A DNA stretch of 64,000 nucleotides from Chrysoporthe austroafricana (taxonomy: Eukaryota > Ascomycota > Sordariomycetes > Diaporthales > Cryphonectriaceae): assembly GCA_001051155.2 (NCBI GenBank), contig JYIP02000001.1:1178001-1242000 (forward strand). The letters are read 5' to 3'. Under the pieces are notes generated by a model that saw only the letters and a program-made list of their open reading frames with translations, was not told where the DNA came from and ran no database searches. Positions 23,755 through 36,550 of the stretch are shown in pieces. The position numbers were made by a program, and so were the translations under genes. Every line of letters begins with the position of its first letter. Within the stretch, counting starts at the first letter, position 1.

Positions 23755-26700
23755 GATGAGCGCGGGGGCTGGCGAGGTTGTCCGCAAGATCTGGATGCCC
23801 GCTGCGTGGTACGGGCTGGTGGCACCTGTGAGTTGCTGCTGCAGGCAGAATGGTGCAGGATGTACTGAGGGGCGGGGAGGAGAGGGCAATGCGACTGTAT
23901 CATAACAGCGAGGGATATAAATGCGGGCGAGGACGCAGGCAGTATTTATGGTCCATGTCGATCCGAGTCGCGTCGTCGCCCCCTTCACCCGTCAGACCCT
24001 AGACGGCCTCCTCGTCACCCGCCCTGGCATGGCATTGGGATACTTAGCTCGAAAGCGTCTGGTGTGGAGACCCCGGACTGGAGCAGGGCCAAAGTTTTCC
24101 ACCGGGGTCCCCAGGGGGTCGAGAACCTAGGTATGCTGCTGCATCACACGAGTGGGCTGCAGTTGGCTTCCACCCAGCCGGTATCGCTGTTTTGCTCGCG
24201 GTTTACCCCGGATCACGGGGCCTGCTAATCATGTGTCGGTTCACGCCAACGTCTTTCGATGTCTCCCCCATAGTGGTCGTGTGCGGGAACTGGTCTCCGG
24301 ACGGAATGCTCGTGGCGGCCGAGGTGTCGTAGTATCGCTATCCGAATGCGAAGAGGCGCGAAGGCGTTGAGGAAATTCTCGCCGAGCCTGACTCGCTCTA
24401 GTGGTCTTGCTTGCTGTCCTGGACGGATCGTCTGGCCGTCTGAGGATCAGAGGTCTGCGAGATACAGAGCAGCCCGCCCTAGGCACGTCATCTAGATTGG
24501 GTGCCGGGAAGATGAGCTGAGCGGCGATGGGGCTCTCCAGTCCTCTCCGGAATCCCCACAGCGTGTGCCCGGTTTTTCCCTCTGGCCCTGGGCGCGCCCG
24601 GTTTTCTCCAGGATCAGACCCAACTCCACCTCCAGAAAAGAGGTGGTGCTGGGAGTGGAGATCCCCAGACGAAGAAGGGGAAAAAAAGCCAGCGCGGTGA
24701 GACGCTTCCCCAGACCAACGACGATGATGCAACCCGCCGGATGCACCGCTGAGCATAATATCGCCCGCAGACGCCAATCAATGGCGACCGTTGGAGAGAG
24801 AAGATGCGGCTCAAACCGAGGCGCCACAAGAGAAGCCAAGTCGGGTCAAGGCCTTCTCGCCAAGGCCGTAGCACCGGTACTTCGACGTCGTGCCATAGCA
24901 GTGACCCAGGGGCCTGGAAGAGGATTCATCCACGCAGGCCATCAGACCACTCAGAAGCTGACTCGCCTGCTCCTTAGGTCCCACCGTTGCTGGGGCGTGC
25001 CGCCGAGGAGCGCCCGGGGCTAGCGTCAGCGTCGTCGTGCGCGGGCCTCGCCGGACACACCACCAACGGGTACCTGTCGACCTAATGCGGGAGGGTGACG
25101 CCGTTGGGAGGTAGTGGCAGGATCCCGCATCGATGATGCCGATGGTTGTCTCGGTACCAGCGCGCAGGGAACACCAGGATGGGAGAGAGAGGCAAATGGC
25201 TTGACCACTCGGTCGAAAGGCCTCAACATCACTTAGGAAATTTTCGAACGGAGGAAATCTCGTCTGGACGAGCTCAGTATACTCACCTGGGAGGCAACGA
25301 TATCGGCTGGGGTCCCGGGGATACCTGGCCTAGGTACCGCATGAGGCGAGGCCCCTCGTCTGCGCCGCTGAGCATGAAGAACCTCATACCCAGGGAGGAA
25401 AGAAGACTCTGCGGTTTCAGACATACGAGAGCAACGGCGGCATGCCTTTTATATGGCCGCCTGGCCAGCGCCGCGAACGGCCTCGCCCTTGAGCAAGGTC
25501 TTGGCGAAAGACGACCTGGGGACTCCTCCTTTCCCCAGACTGCTTCCCCGGATATCATCTCTGACCCACCGGCCTGGCCCTCGCAGGGCCGCCGTGACCT
25601 ATCATCCGGCGCAGCTCTGCCAGCGACGACGGGCACCGCCGCACCGGCCAAGGTACGATGCAGGTTGGCAGATCGTCTGGCAGCCCCTGCGAACCCGGAG
25701 CTTTGGCGCGTGGCCGCGGATGTGCTTCTGGGGTCCTCTTCCTGCAATGAGCATGGTCCTAGTGCTGGCATGTGTTGAGTGCCCTCCCTGGCTTCTCGTC
25801 CACGCGCAGCCAGGGCTCACGAAACCTTGGCCCTTCGGATCCCGGCCTCTTGTTACATGTCGAGCCATAATGACTACTGCACGACACGAGAGCCTTACGT
25901 CCTAGCTACCCCAGGCCTCATTCGCTTGTTTAGCCAGGATGTCGCGAGCCCATTCTCCCCAACTCGAGCGGGGAAATCTTCGTAGGGGTCGTCGGAAAAA
26001 AGTTTAGAGTCTTGGAGACAGGTTCCGCCGATAGATTCCACGAGTACGTCGACGGTCTGCGTCGTATCATCTCACTACTGGAGCCTTATCAACCTGAGGT
26101 AATTACCAAATCCATGAACGTCCCTATTCCTAGCGGACAGTAGCATCGACGCGGGCCTGGAAAGGTGATGTGTTCCGTATCCCGACCTGATCTTCCGGCA
26201 TCCGAGTGTATTTTATTTCCGTTGGGCCACCAAACTTGTTTCGTAGCATCCGACACAGCGCATCGAAGCCCGTTCCATCATGTTACGTCCTGCTGTTATT
26301 CGTCTATCCAAGCACAAGCCTTCAGCACCTGTCTCCAGAGCTATGAAGATGCAGTTGGCAGGGCATGCCAAGGAAGAGCGGGCATCGGAAACCGAAAAAT
26401 TTCTCTTCATCATATTTGTATTAGCTTTCAGCTCTTCATCAGTCTTCCAGGCCGCCAAGGCTTTATCTTTCGCTGGGCCTATTGCTCCCTTGTCAAGGAT
26501 ATTGAGTATTATACCTTTTCCAATCTACGGCATGGATCTAGAGAACTTACTGTTTGCTTTACTGTAACTGTATTCAGTAAATTGAAGAGATTTTGATCTA
26601 TTTATGTCTGCAGAAATTGCCACCACGTATAATGTAGAGGAGTATACTAGCCCTCGTAGATACGCCGGGTTCTGAGCTTCCTCTTGCAAACTTTGGCAAT

Positions 26701-28966
26701 AGCTTCGGAATCAGCAAAGTCTCTGTATTCAACATGCACACCTCTCTTCGGTGGGCCGAGCTTATCCGTCCAGACTTGGCGGTAACCGTGATCACGACCC
26801 TCGTCCCGTACTTCTTGTATTTTAATCAGGCTGTTTTATTTGTTCTACGCCGAAATAGCTGCACCCGTTCGGCCGTGACTTAACACAAGACATTTCCAAC
26901 TTCGTTCTCGTTTCGGCATCGGTTGTCAGACCTGCGAGAACAGGCCAGCACAACTGCTGTGGCCTGAGCCTGACGCTCCATGCTGTCCTGCTCTGAAAGA
27001 CTCAGAACATCCGCAGCAGGTGAGCGCACAAAGCTTGATCGCGCTCCCGCCGTTAAGACAAACCTTATTCACTGTTAACCGCTCTCCATTTGCAGCCCTG
27101 ATGCCCTCAATCCTGGATGTGCTCTCTACCAACAGCTCAACCGTACCCTCGACTAACCCCTTGCTGTCCGTGTTCACGGTCGTATGCATGAGGCGACTCT
27201 TCGCGCTCGTGATATCGACTCATCCAGCATTCAGGTTAAAGTATGCCTCCTCAAACCTCGACGTGCCTACCATCTCTTACCCTTTAAAAATTGCTCTAGC
27301 TCCCCACCATGCACGACGTGTGGCTCCTTTCATCTCGGAGTGTTATGGTTTAATGCCTCGAGTCCCTCCCCCTTTTATACATGATTATTAGTCTTCCAAC
27401 CATATGGCAACAGGGTCTCACTTTGAGACTCCAGATGAAGCATGAGTTGCCTCATTGACCAAACTGTGGTACAGACAAGAAGGATGATCTGCGTGTATGA
27501 TGTAGTTTTTGTGGCTTGGCTGCGAATTAACAACCCGCTGTCAACTGTGATCATGCAGTTAGAGTTTTTATTGTAGGAAGTGCTGGCGCCAAAGGTCTCG
27601 ACTGAGTAAGAAGTATGTGAGAAAGTGTGTATATATCTATCTGCGCATACTTCTGTGCGGGATCTGACTTCACCATAGAAGTGTTCATTCCGTTTGTTAC
27701 TTTGACCTTCTCTGCTTCTGATTTTATGCCAAGCATAGGGTTTACATGTGAGTAGATCTACTGAATGGGCGATATCAGGATACCGGTTATTGAGCGATGC
27801 TTCAGAGATTTCCGGTCGAGCCGCCAGGGAATCGAAACTAAAGTTGGAGTTGAAAGAGAGACAAAGACTTCGAGGCCGCACCCTACTAAAAACACCAGCT
27901 GTCGACAATCCCAGACAGTCTAAACCTTAGAACACCATCTTGTCTAATGCCATCTTAGGAATTTGTCCAGCCTTCTCCGTAATCATATAGTGTGTTCCTC
28001 GGCATGAGGACACAAGCGTTAATGTGAGGTAACCAGCGGAATCCCCCGTGCTCTGCATGGCGGCTAGTTGAATAGATATCCCAACACCCTCAGTATCAAG
28101 TGGGCTTGCTACAGAAAAAGTTGGAGTCGCCCCGCTGTAAAGTTTGTAGAGGCCCATGGGAGACTATCTAAACGTCGTCCTCGTGGGTAACCTTAAATTT
28201 TGCGGCCTGGAGGTTGAGCAGAGGACGTGGTCGACCCGCAGTCGAGGTGGGTGCTAAAAATAAACGGGCTGGGCGGCTTAGCCTGCCATGGCGGCGTGCA
28301 TGGTAGGGCAAATGACGAAGTCCTGGGGGGACCAGCCACGCCAGGCCACGCAACTTTTGGCGGGGTGACCCTGGAATCATTCCCGAGGCGGGGCCGGCAG
28401 GCGCTGCGTCGGCCACTGGCAGAGCCCCAGCGCGCCCAGCTTCGTAACTTGACACCTGACAGGCCAGGACAAGGCCAAGACAGCCACTCTGCGCCATTCG
28501 TTCCATTCCAGCGGTCACCCACTGCGACCTCTTGGGACCACGCGTCACCCCACGCAGAGCCCATGTTTCCTCGCTGTGCATAGCCACGGTCCCTTCTGCC
28601 TTTAATTTTTTGAGTTTGCCCTGGCTTTCCACCCCTCTCCTCCCTTTGATACGATCTTCATGATGACATGAATCCATACCCGTTCGTCTTTCAGCCGGCC
28701 AGTTAGTCTTTAATACGACCCCAGTCCGCTATTTTACCGTCCCGACACGCCTTTGTACACACCTGCTTACGACGACTAGGTGGTAGAGAGAAGAGGAACA
28801 CATCAGGGCGGAAAAACAAAAGAAAAACAAAATTCTGACGACACGTCTCACGCAAGCAAATCATTTCGCAGAAGGCAGCAAAGCCAGGTGTCAGGCCGAA
28901 GGGCAAGCAAGGACTGCACAGACACGGGATACATAATCGAACGCCCTCGGAGGCAGACCAGCCACG
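23755..28966. other. Large gene-free interval (5.2 kb)
   Basis: This is the longest stretch without a recognisable gene. The first half (about 24-25.9 kb) is GC-rich and full of overlapping open frames on both strands, which is what GC-rich noncoding DNA gives by chance. The second half (about 26-28 kb) is more A+T-rich. Two minus-strand frames (26926-27189 and 27927-28157) have protein-like composition but no recognisable family. The part nearest 23754 should be the sugar-transporter promoter, and the part nearest 28967 the metalloprotease promoter. Confidence 0.5.
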
Positions 28967-30032
28967 ATGGCTCCCACGACACTTCCCGCTCAGGCCCTCC
29001 GCGGGCTCGACATCCCCCGAACGCCTAACGCCGCCATGGTGTCGGTGGCGAAGCGCACGCTCTCCGAGGCGGCACCGCGCGTCCTCCGGGCGGCGGGGCC
29101 CGCGATCGTGTTCCGGCGCGCGAGCCTGGAGCTGACGTCGGACGCCCAGAGGATCACGGTGGGCGTCTTCTGCGGCTACTTCCTCGCCATCGTCATCCTG
29201 TGGTACTTCCCCGTGCGGTTCGTGCGCGCCATCCTCAAGCCGTTCAAGCTACAGGCTGTGGCTTTCCACGAGCTCGGCCACGCCATCGCCTGCAAGCTCA
29301 CCTGCGGGCGCGTGCACCACATCACGCTCGACATCAACGAGGGCGGCGCGACGCAGATGAGCGGCGGGCTGGGCGCCGTCACCTACCCGGCGGGCTACCT
29401 CGGCAGCTCGCTGGTGGGGTCGCTGATGATCTTCTGCGGCTTCGACATCGTGGCGAGCAAGGTCGCGAGCTTCGTCATCGGCGTGCTGTTCCTGCTCCTG
29501 CTGTGGTGGGGGGTCGTCAGGGCTATGAACGTGCAGATGAAGGAGAGCGAGAAGAGGTGGATCGCCCCGGCCATCATCCTCCTCAACACCGGTCTTCTCG
29601 TGGCGTGCTGGTTCATTGCGGACTCCGAGGCCCTGCGCTTCTATGTGGTAAGTGCCAAACCTGCTTCCCCCCCCCCCGTGGGTGGTTCCCACCATTTATT
29701 TAGTTCGGCTCGTCCTGATGGCTGACCCCCTCCCCTCGCAGCTCTTTGTCGGGACCTTGACGGCCACCTACAGCGTGTGGGATATCTTCGACGACTGCAT
29801 AAGACGGGACGTCGAGGGGTCTGACTCGCACCAGATGGCCAGGAATGCCAGGGAGAGCGGCTTGTGCATGTGCTTCTGCGTCAGCAACGGCAGGGTTCTA
29901 GGAATCATCTGGTGGTTCATCTCGCTCGGGCTCATCGTTGCTGCGATCATCTGTGGCATCCTCGCGTTTCCGGAATCCGAGTCGACGCAGAGGACGAACT
30001 CGGACAATTTCATAGACGCGACGCCGTCTTGA
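28967..30032 (+). CDS. M50B-like integral membrane metalloprotease
   Basis: This is a predicted membrane zinc protease of the peptidase M50B-like family, 323 aa, from exons 28967-29647 and 29742-30032 (donor GTAAGT). The zinc motif HELGH lies at residues 101-105, just after a first transmembrane helix (about 63-82). Further hydrophobic helices follow the Gly-rich region and near the C terminus (the GIIWWFISLGLIVAAIICGI segment). Fungal members are usually somewhat shorter, so the real start may be the second ATG at 29036 (MVSVAKRT). The physiological substrate is unknown. The intron contains a run of nine Cs. Confidence 0.88.
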
Positions 30033-31236
30033 AGGGGCCGTCTCGGGATGGGGCTTGCAGGCGGCAAGCCATGGCTCTCTCGTGTGATGGCTGTGACGCT
30101 GAGTAGGGGCCCGGATGGCTGGGACGTCCATGGCCCCGGTGCCAATATGGCGGGGGCTCCAGACTACGGGGCGCCCATTTTGTTTGTTTTTTTCGTTGCT
30201 GTGCTCACAGCAGTCTTGTATGATACCCACAAATGAACAACTGCGTATTACTACTGCCAGGCTGTGCCGTGATGGCGCCGAATTGTGCAACAGGACACGA
30301 CGTGCAGGGCGGGACAGTGAGCAGGCTGTCTCGGGGCAACTGATATGGAATAATCGGATGAGGTCTTTTTTCAGGGTCCTTATGGGGTTCCATCATCAAG
30401 ATGGGTCTGCAGGTCACCGTGCTTAGGCATCCTCAGCAGAGTTTGGACCGTACCTGTGGCTGCGTGCCTATGCCGGAGGCTGGCTCGGGCTGGAGGGCAC
30501 TGCCCGTTCCCGGCCGGGCATGGGGCGTCATGTACGATGATCTCATCGTGGAAATGCTGGTTTTCACATGGTCTCGCGAACGGGTCAACGCACGGCTGTC
30601 CAGCTTGCAGTGCTCGGTATCAACGTACGGATCATCTCCTCGTGACTTGACATGTGAACGGGGTGGGCCGAGCAGTGTGCTAGCAGCCTTGGGCGCCTCG
30701 ACATACTCTAGCATCGGACAATTGCCTCGTTCCCAGGCGCTCTCGAGCCGGCGATTGGCAAAAGGCACGTTCGCATTGCATTTCCGCATTGCCTCTAGCC
30801 CTGTCTCGCATTTAGAGGCGCGAGTACAGTGCTGGGTGCGTGGGCATCTTGGCCCTCCGGCTCGATTGAGAAGGTCCCTCGGCTTTTCCAGGTTCACCCC
30901 TCCTCGCTGCAGCGCAATGTCGATCTCGCCTATCAGATGGATGAGACGGCTAGCCCTTCTCGACGGATGCGCCGCCTACTTCTAGCATCGAAAACGTGCA
31001 GATGAGCTGAGCTGCGCGACCTCATCACCACTCCTGTCCTATTCCCGCCGGCTGTGATGTGACACCTTCCTCTTTGCGCCCAGCCCAGCCCCTCTGCATT
31101 GCATCCCGCGCCGCCTGCGCTCTGGCATGCTGCCGCTGCACACAGCCGGTTGGCATCTCGCACGACGAATCCGGTCCCGTCGCCAGCACTGCAGTTCTTG
31201 GCAGACAGCAACTTAAGGCGCGCCTGGGGTGATCGC
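30033..31236. other. Intergenic region
   Basis: This is 1.2 kb between two same-strand genes. Only chance frames are visible, and no element is supported beyond presumed 3' UTR and promoter. Confidence 0.5.
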
Positions 31237-32579
31237 ATGCCGCCGTCCATCATGGTGAGTCTGGGCCCAGCAGCACACCTCCCACCCCTCCCAGCTGGTG
31301 ACGGACCCTCTACCGGCCCAGCCGACGGCGGCTCGAGATGAATTGCTCACCACCGACGATGCAGGTGTCCCGACCCGCGCGGATCTTCTTGGCCGCGCTG
31401 GCGACAGCGCTGCTGATCTACTACCACTCGACGATTCTGACCCTGTCGGGCCTCAGCTGGGAGTCCAAGGGCGAGAGCACCACCGTCATTCAGGTGCCCA
31501 TACCGATACCGCCGTCCAGCGGGCAGCAAGACCAGGGCACAACACAGCTCGACGGCAGCACGTCCGCCCCGTCACAACAGGATGGGGCCAGCGGCGACGA
31601 CAGCGCCTTCAACGAGGTCAAGTTCGCCTTCCAGGACGACCTCCTCGACTACCGGCAGCCGCGCATCGACGTGGCCCAGCTGAAGAAATACGCGCCGCAC
31701 AACGACCACGGCGCCGGGCAGTTCGCCTTCGCCACCTACCTGTCGACGCGCAACAACTCGATCCACGACCCCTACTTCCTCTCCGCGCAGCAGCTCGTCT
31801 ACCGCCTGCTGTGGGACCCCAAGTCGCGCTCCGCCTTCCACCCCGTCGTCGTCTTCGTCGCGCCCTTCATCCCCGCCGAGCAGCGCGACATCCTGCAGGC
31901 CCAGGGCGCCATCGTGCGCGAGCTGGAGCTGGTCCCCTGGGACCCGCCGCCGAGCGAGGACGGGAGCATATTCCCCTTCGCCCGGTGGAAGGACCTGTTC
32001 AGCAAGCTCAACATCTGGGGCCAGACCGACTTCTCGAGGATCGTCTTCCTGGACCTCGACGCTTTCCCCATCCAGAACATCGACGGCATTTTCGACCCGA
32101 GCGTCGCGCCGCGGCAGCGGTGCAGGGCAGACCTCCTCCCGCCCGAGGACAAGCTGCACGAGGCCGACATCTGCGACTACGTGTGGGCTGGCCAGGGCCT
32201 GTGGGACGGCGTCAATGTGGGCGTGGTCGTGCTCGAGCCCAACCAATATATGCACCAACGCCTGCTACGCGAGAGCCAGGACACGACCAAGTTCGATAAT
32301 AAGATGGCCGAGCAAGCCTTCCTCAACTACGCCTTCCGCGCCGAGGGGCCCTTCCCGCCGACCATGTTCGGCCGGGAGTGGAACGGCTTCTACCCCAAGG
32401 AGGAGGAGGAGGGCCTACTCAAGATCGTCCACGAGAAGCTATGGATCTTCGGGGACAGCGTCTCGTGGACCAAGAACATCTTCCGCGACGGCTGGGACGA
32501 TATCCTGAAGCTGTACGAGAGCCCCCGGTTCGAGGTGCTCAGGAAACAGGATGGTCTTGTGAAGGCCGGGGGCCTGTAG
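31237..32579 (+). CDS. GT8-type (glycogenin-like) glycosyltransferase, type II membrane protein
   Basis: This is a predicted Golgi or ER lumenal glycosyltransferase of 410 aa, from an 18-nt first exon (31237-31254, ending in a GTGAGT donor) and exon 31365-32579. It has a short cytosolic tail, a signal-anchor helix at about residues 11-30, a Pro/Gln/Ser-rich stem, then the catalytic domain. The metal-binding DxD motif is FLDLDAF (about residue 235), preceded by KLNIWGQTDFSRI, a GT8-like arrangement. If the intron is not used, translation could instead start at the ATG at 31338 with seven extra residues. The donor sugar and acceptor are unknown. Confidence 0.87.
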
Positions 32580-35440
32580 GACAGGGGATTCCGCGTTTGT
32601 ACTTCTCTTCCTTAGCCTCACACCATAGATGGTTCTGGGACGGCTCGCCTGGAGGTCTCTACCGGGGGGTGGGTAGCATTTTTTTCTATAGTAATGACGT
32701 GGGCGTTCGGCGCAGGCATTGGGATCTGCTATAGGAGAACCGTATTGAGAGGATTTGTGTAGCACGATGTCGAGGCGCATCTGCATAATGACTGTAGCCC
32801 GCGATGGTGCCATTGGTCGGCTGGGAAAGGTGGACGGGAGCCTCTGGCAGAGGGGCGACAGGTCGACGACATATCGCATGTACGATCAATCAACGCACTC
32901 TCAACCCATCGGGACCCTCACACAGAATGTCGGAATGTCTCAGCCGACCCTCCCACCCTACCAGCAACGTTGCACGCCCGTGGCTTGGTGGAGAACGGGG
33001 GAGAAGGGGGCGGGGGGCTCAGCGTAGACATCGCGATGCTCGCCCGGAGAGAGGTGACGAGCTCGTCAGAAACGTGGCACCACGACCCTCGCGATGACGA
33101 GGTTGCCCCTACTGCATGCACCATGAGTGAGCTCCGATTCGGTGGGAGAACAGCCCTGGGCTGCTGTCTACTCCACGAAGCATACGCACATCTGGCATGT
33201 CAAGAGTTTCCCGAGTTGGCATTACCGTGATCAGCAGCCTGTTCTGGACCCGGAGTCGCGATCATTGCCAGACTCCCTCTGCAGGAAACATTCAGCCATC
33301 GTCAGAATTGCATCAATTAGGGTCTCACGATAACACAGCTCGGAATTCTACAGTACAAGCAATCTGCTCTCTAGCGCAGCTGGAACGGTGCTGGGCTCCT
33401 AGTTGCTGACTATAGGATCACGAGATAGACCCGGGGGAAGCTAACGATGATCCTGACCACCTCTCTTGCGCATACCGGAACGACCACGCGACGATCTCAA
33501 TCATCCAGATCATCCATGACAGAGCGGCCACGAGCGCAGCGTGATGATGTCGCTTGGTCCATCATCGTGACCATCGCGAGTCCCTCCTCCAGTCCATACA
33601 GCAAGCGTGCATTATGTCGCCCCTGGCGCCTCCAGTCAGAGTCTGGCGACGGGAGGATTCGCAAATTCCGGGTAGACGTGCATGAGAAGCTCGTTCGCTC
33701 TTGGTATGGCGTTGCCCCCGGCGAGTTTGGTGTGATAGGCCGTGCGCTGGCAGCCCGACGTTGCTGCCCTTCGTGATCTAGACGCAACAGTCCCCTGGGT
33801 ACGACGATGTGGTCGCAAACCCCACAGGAGGGACGACCGAACGACGACAGTAGGGACCCAGATGACAGAGGCTGGAGACGAGGGAGCCGGGGTCAGCTCC
33901 CCCGAGGCTCACAAATCACTGCCACTTTGGGAGGCCTGCAGGCGATGCGGGCCTCGCCGGGAGACATCTTCCACGCCACCCCCGCCACACTCGCAGGGTA
34001 GAGGCGCGCTGGATGTCGGGGTCGGCACATCTACATTGGTACTATGGTAGAAGCGAAGAGATACGGAACCACTCGGGCCGGGCATCGTGTCGCTTGGTCC
34101 TCTGGCCGACGCCATCGCCCGCCATCGCCGCTCGCTCTTCTCACGGGCGCTGTTCAGGCGCGAGCCCGCACGGGGCCAGCAGGCTCTCGACGGCTTAGGC
34201 TAATACTTACTGCAGAATGTGCGATGCCGCCGCGCGGGAGAGCTGCAGGGCGTGCTTTCGCCCTGCCGGCGCCGTCCAGTCGGGTACCTGCGCTCGTCGC
34301 GATGACGTCCCTGTTCTAGACGTGGCACCGTCAGTGAGACCGATGGTCCTGTCGTCCTCCTGCAGTCGCCTGTGCATGCAGGCTGAATCCCTGACACTGA
34401 GCAGCAACTTCATGAACTGCGTCGCCGTCGACACCGGGGCAGTACGAGCGCATCCGGCGAGGCAGTGAGGATGGATGTCTTGCGCGGCGGTCCCTCGATA
34501 TGATCTCATGGTCACATCAGAAACGCGACCCGTTTTTTTTTTCTTCTCCCTCCGGATGGGGGTGGCGACCAAAACAGCGGGTGCCTTGGCTGTCACCCTC
34601 GACGGGGATCACCGGCGGCGTTAATCCCCCTCCAACAGCCGTCGATATCCCACCTCATTGGGAGATAGAGCACGATAGCGTGACAACGTGTCTGAAGAGT
34701 TCTCATCCCCCCTTGTTGTCTTTCGATTTTAGCGAGGTTCTCAACGAGACTCGGTGGCGCTCGGCACATACAAGTTGCTGGGCTCGCTGACATATGCGCC
34801 TGCTAATGCACGGGGGTTGGTTGGGCTGCGAAGCAAGCATACCGGACAAGAGGGCGGTGTTCTCGCCCTCTTGCGCGGGATGATCACTTCTGACACAAGC
34901 CCAGACCCCGATCTCCGGCGCCGAAGCCCAACGTCCGTCACTGATGAGGTGATGTGATGGTGTGGAGGGTATACCCGGAGGCGAAGATCAACGCGAGAGA
35001 CGTAGCGACTCGCGTAATAAAATAGACGCCCTCCGCAGACGACAGGGTGCGCTCTTGCGGAACGTCGCTTGGATCATCTAACCTTCTCATCTCCAGTTCG
35101 TCGCTGGGGTGCTACAAGACTCTCTCTGGATCACCTGGGCAGAGACAGCTGGCCTCCTGTCATTATCTGCCTACTTATTGCTTTTACCCCGGATTTGCAG
35201 ACGAGTCATAGGGTGACCTGTCCCGAGACCATCACCCACCCTCTTTGCTCATTGCTGTCACCTCTTTGGACCTTGGCAAGCCGAGCCCCACCCTCTCTGC
35301 CTGCTGGGAGGCAGCACCACCGGGATATATATCATCGTCACGAGGACCTCCTGTTCTTCTTGAGAGTCAACTCTTTGCTTCTCTTCAGCCATCTATTTAT
35401 CAGAGCAACTTGACTCGACTTAGATTCAATACTTGATATT
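32580..35440. other. Gene-free stretch (2.9 kb)
   Basis: No frame here has a recognisable domain or a convincing intron-exon pattern. The last few hundred bases are CT-rich and likely form the promoter and 5' UTR of the Arg-Asp repeat gene. Confidence 0.5.
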
Positions 35441-36550
35441 ATGACAAACACACACTTCAACAACCGCGGCCAGACTAACGTCGAAGACTGGCTGGACGGC
35501 CACGTCGAATACATGGCGCCGGATCACGATACCCTCAACGAGAGGGGGCACAAGTCATACGTGCCGGCAGACCTCTACTCGAACATCTCACCGGACCCCT
35601 CAGACAAGAGCTCATCCATGGGCAAGGGCCACAGATCATACAGGCCCTCGAGACACCACCACAGCCGACCTTACACGCCCCCGTCGGAAGAGCAGCTGGA
35701 TGCGGAGCGGGAGCGCGCGCGCGACCATGACCGTGACCATGACCGCGACCGCGACCGCGACCGCGACAGACACCGATCTCACAAGGTGTCGTCTTCCTTG
35801 AGCGGAAACCATGGGCATGATGTCGAGAGAGACGACAGGCGGGCCCGCCACGAAAAGGAAGCCCGCTATCCGCCCCGCGCAGACCGAGGTCGACCGTGCA
35901 GGCCCCCGCTGAACACAGCGAGCACAACGCCCGATTTCAGAGAAGACAGGTCCGATACGCGCCACCGCCGGTATTCCATGTCCTCCTCCCCGCCGCGGCA
36001 TCGCGAAGAGGGGGCCTCCCGGCGCCACAGCCGGCGCGAGGACTCCTCTCCGACGCGGTCAACACGGCATAGGGACCGGGAATCCCGCCGCGACCGCGAT
36101 CGCGATGCCAGGGTTCCGTCCGGCAAGGAGGCACACTCTGTCCGCTCCGGGCACACCTCATCTACCGCCAGCAGCAAGCCCCGGCGCCCGCCCCTCTCCC
36201 GCAGCCTGACAGCCCCTTCCTCGTCGTCTGCGGCCGCCGGCGCCAAACCCAAGAAGAGCAGCTTCTCCTTCTTCAACGACCCGCGGTTCACGGCCGCGGC
36301 GACGGCTGCCCTGCAGGCCGGCGCCACGGCCGCCGTAGGCGCCGTGGGTACGCCCGGCGCCGGGACGAAGGTCGCTAGGGCGGCGCTGGGTGCGGCGGCG
36401 CTCGGCGCGCTGAAGAGCCCCGTGGCGACGCCACCGCCGGAACCAAAGGCGGCAGCGGCGGCGGCGCCGCAGAGAGGTCCGGCCGAGGTCGTGGGGGGAT
36501 ACTTTGCGGACCGTATGGATAGGCGGCGGAGTAAGCGGTCGAGGCATTGA
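35441..36550 (+). CDS. Arg-Asp repeat, Ser/Arg-rich hypothetical protein
   Basis: This is a single-exon frame of 369 aa. The N-terminal third is hydrophilic with His and Ser. Residues about 94-110 are an expanded HDRDHDRD/RDRD repeat, followed by a long Arg/Ser/Glu/Asp-rich region with many RS and SP dipeptides. The C-terminal part differs: a short aromatic segment (SFSFFNDPRFTAAATAALQA) leads into an Ala/Gly-rich stretch and a basic end. The RD/RS content resembles nuclear RNA-processing proteins, but low complexity alone does not prove this. Codon use is GC-rich like neighbouring genes, and the ATG lies in a good context. The function is unknown. Confidence 0.75.
   Translation: MTNTHFNNRGQTNVEDWLDGHVEYMAPDHDTLNERGHKSYVPADLYSNISPDPSDKSSSMGKGHRSYRPSRHHHSRPYTPPSEEQLDAERERARDHDRDHDRDRDRDRDRHRSHKVSSSLSGNHGHDVERDDRRARHEKEARYPPRADRGRPCRPPLNTASTTPDFREDRSDTRHRRYSMSSSPPRHREEGASRRHSRREDSSPTRSTRHRDRESRRDRDRDARVPSGKEAHSVRSGHTSSTASSKPRRPPLSRSLTAPSSSSAAAGAKPKKSSFSFFNDPRFTAAATAALQAGATAAVGAVGTPGAGTKVARAALGAAALGALKSPVATPPPEPKAAAAAAPQRGPAEVVGGYFADRMDRRRSKRSRH
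35721..35768 (+). repeat. GACCGC hexamer array encoding (Arg-Asp)n
   Basis: Eight imperfect copies of a CG-rich hexamer encode alternating Asp-His/Asp-Arg residues inside the repeat protein. Such coding hexamers are prone to length change without frame loss. Confidence 0.85.

Noticed and set aside
24241..25905. Several 120-210 codon frames on both strands in GC-rich DNA
   Set aside because: They overlap one another in conflicting frames, contain no motif and have the Arg/Pro/Ser composition expected from random GC-rich sequence.
26926..27189. 87-codon minus-strand frame with a Cys-rich end
   Set aside because: Composition is protein-like, but there is no family, no clear signal peptide and no convincing splice partner. 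Kept only as part of the 5.2 kb interval finding.
27927..28157. 76-codon minus-strand frame
   Set aside because: Plausible composition but very short, with no recognised family; a decayed gene fragment is possible but not supported.
31298..32299. 333-codon plus-strand frame overlapping the GT8 gene
   Set aside because: It is Arg/Pro/Ala-rich shadow translation in another frame of the glycosyltransferase, which has clear motifs.
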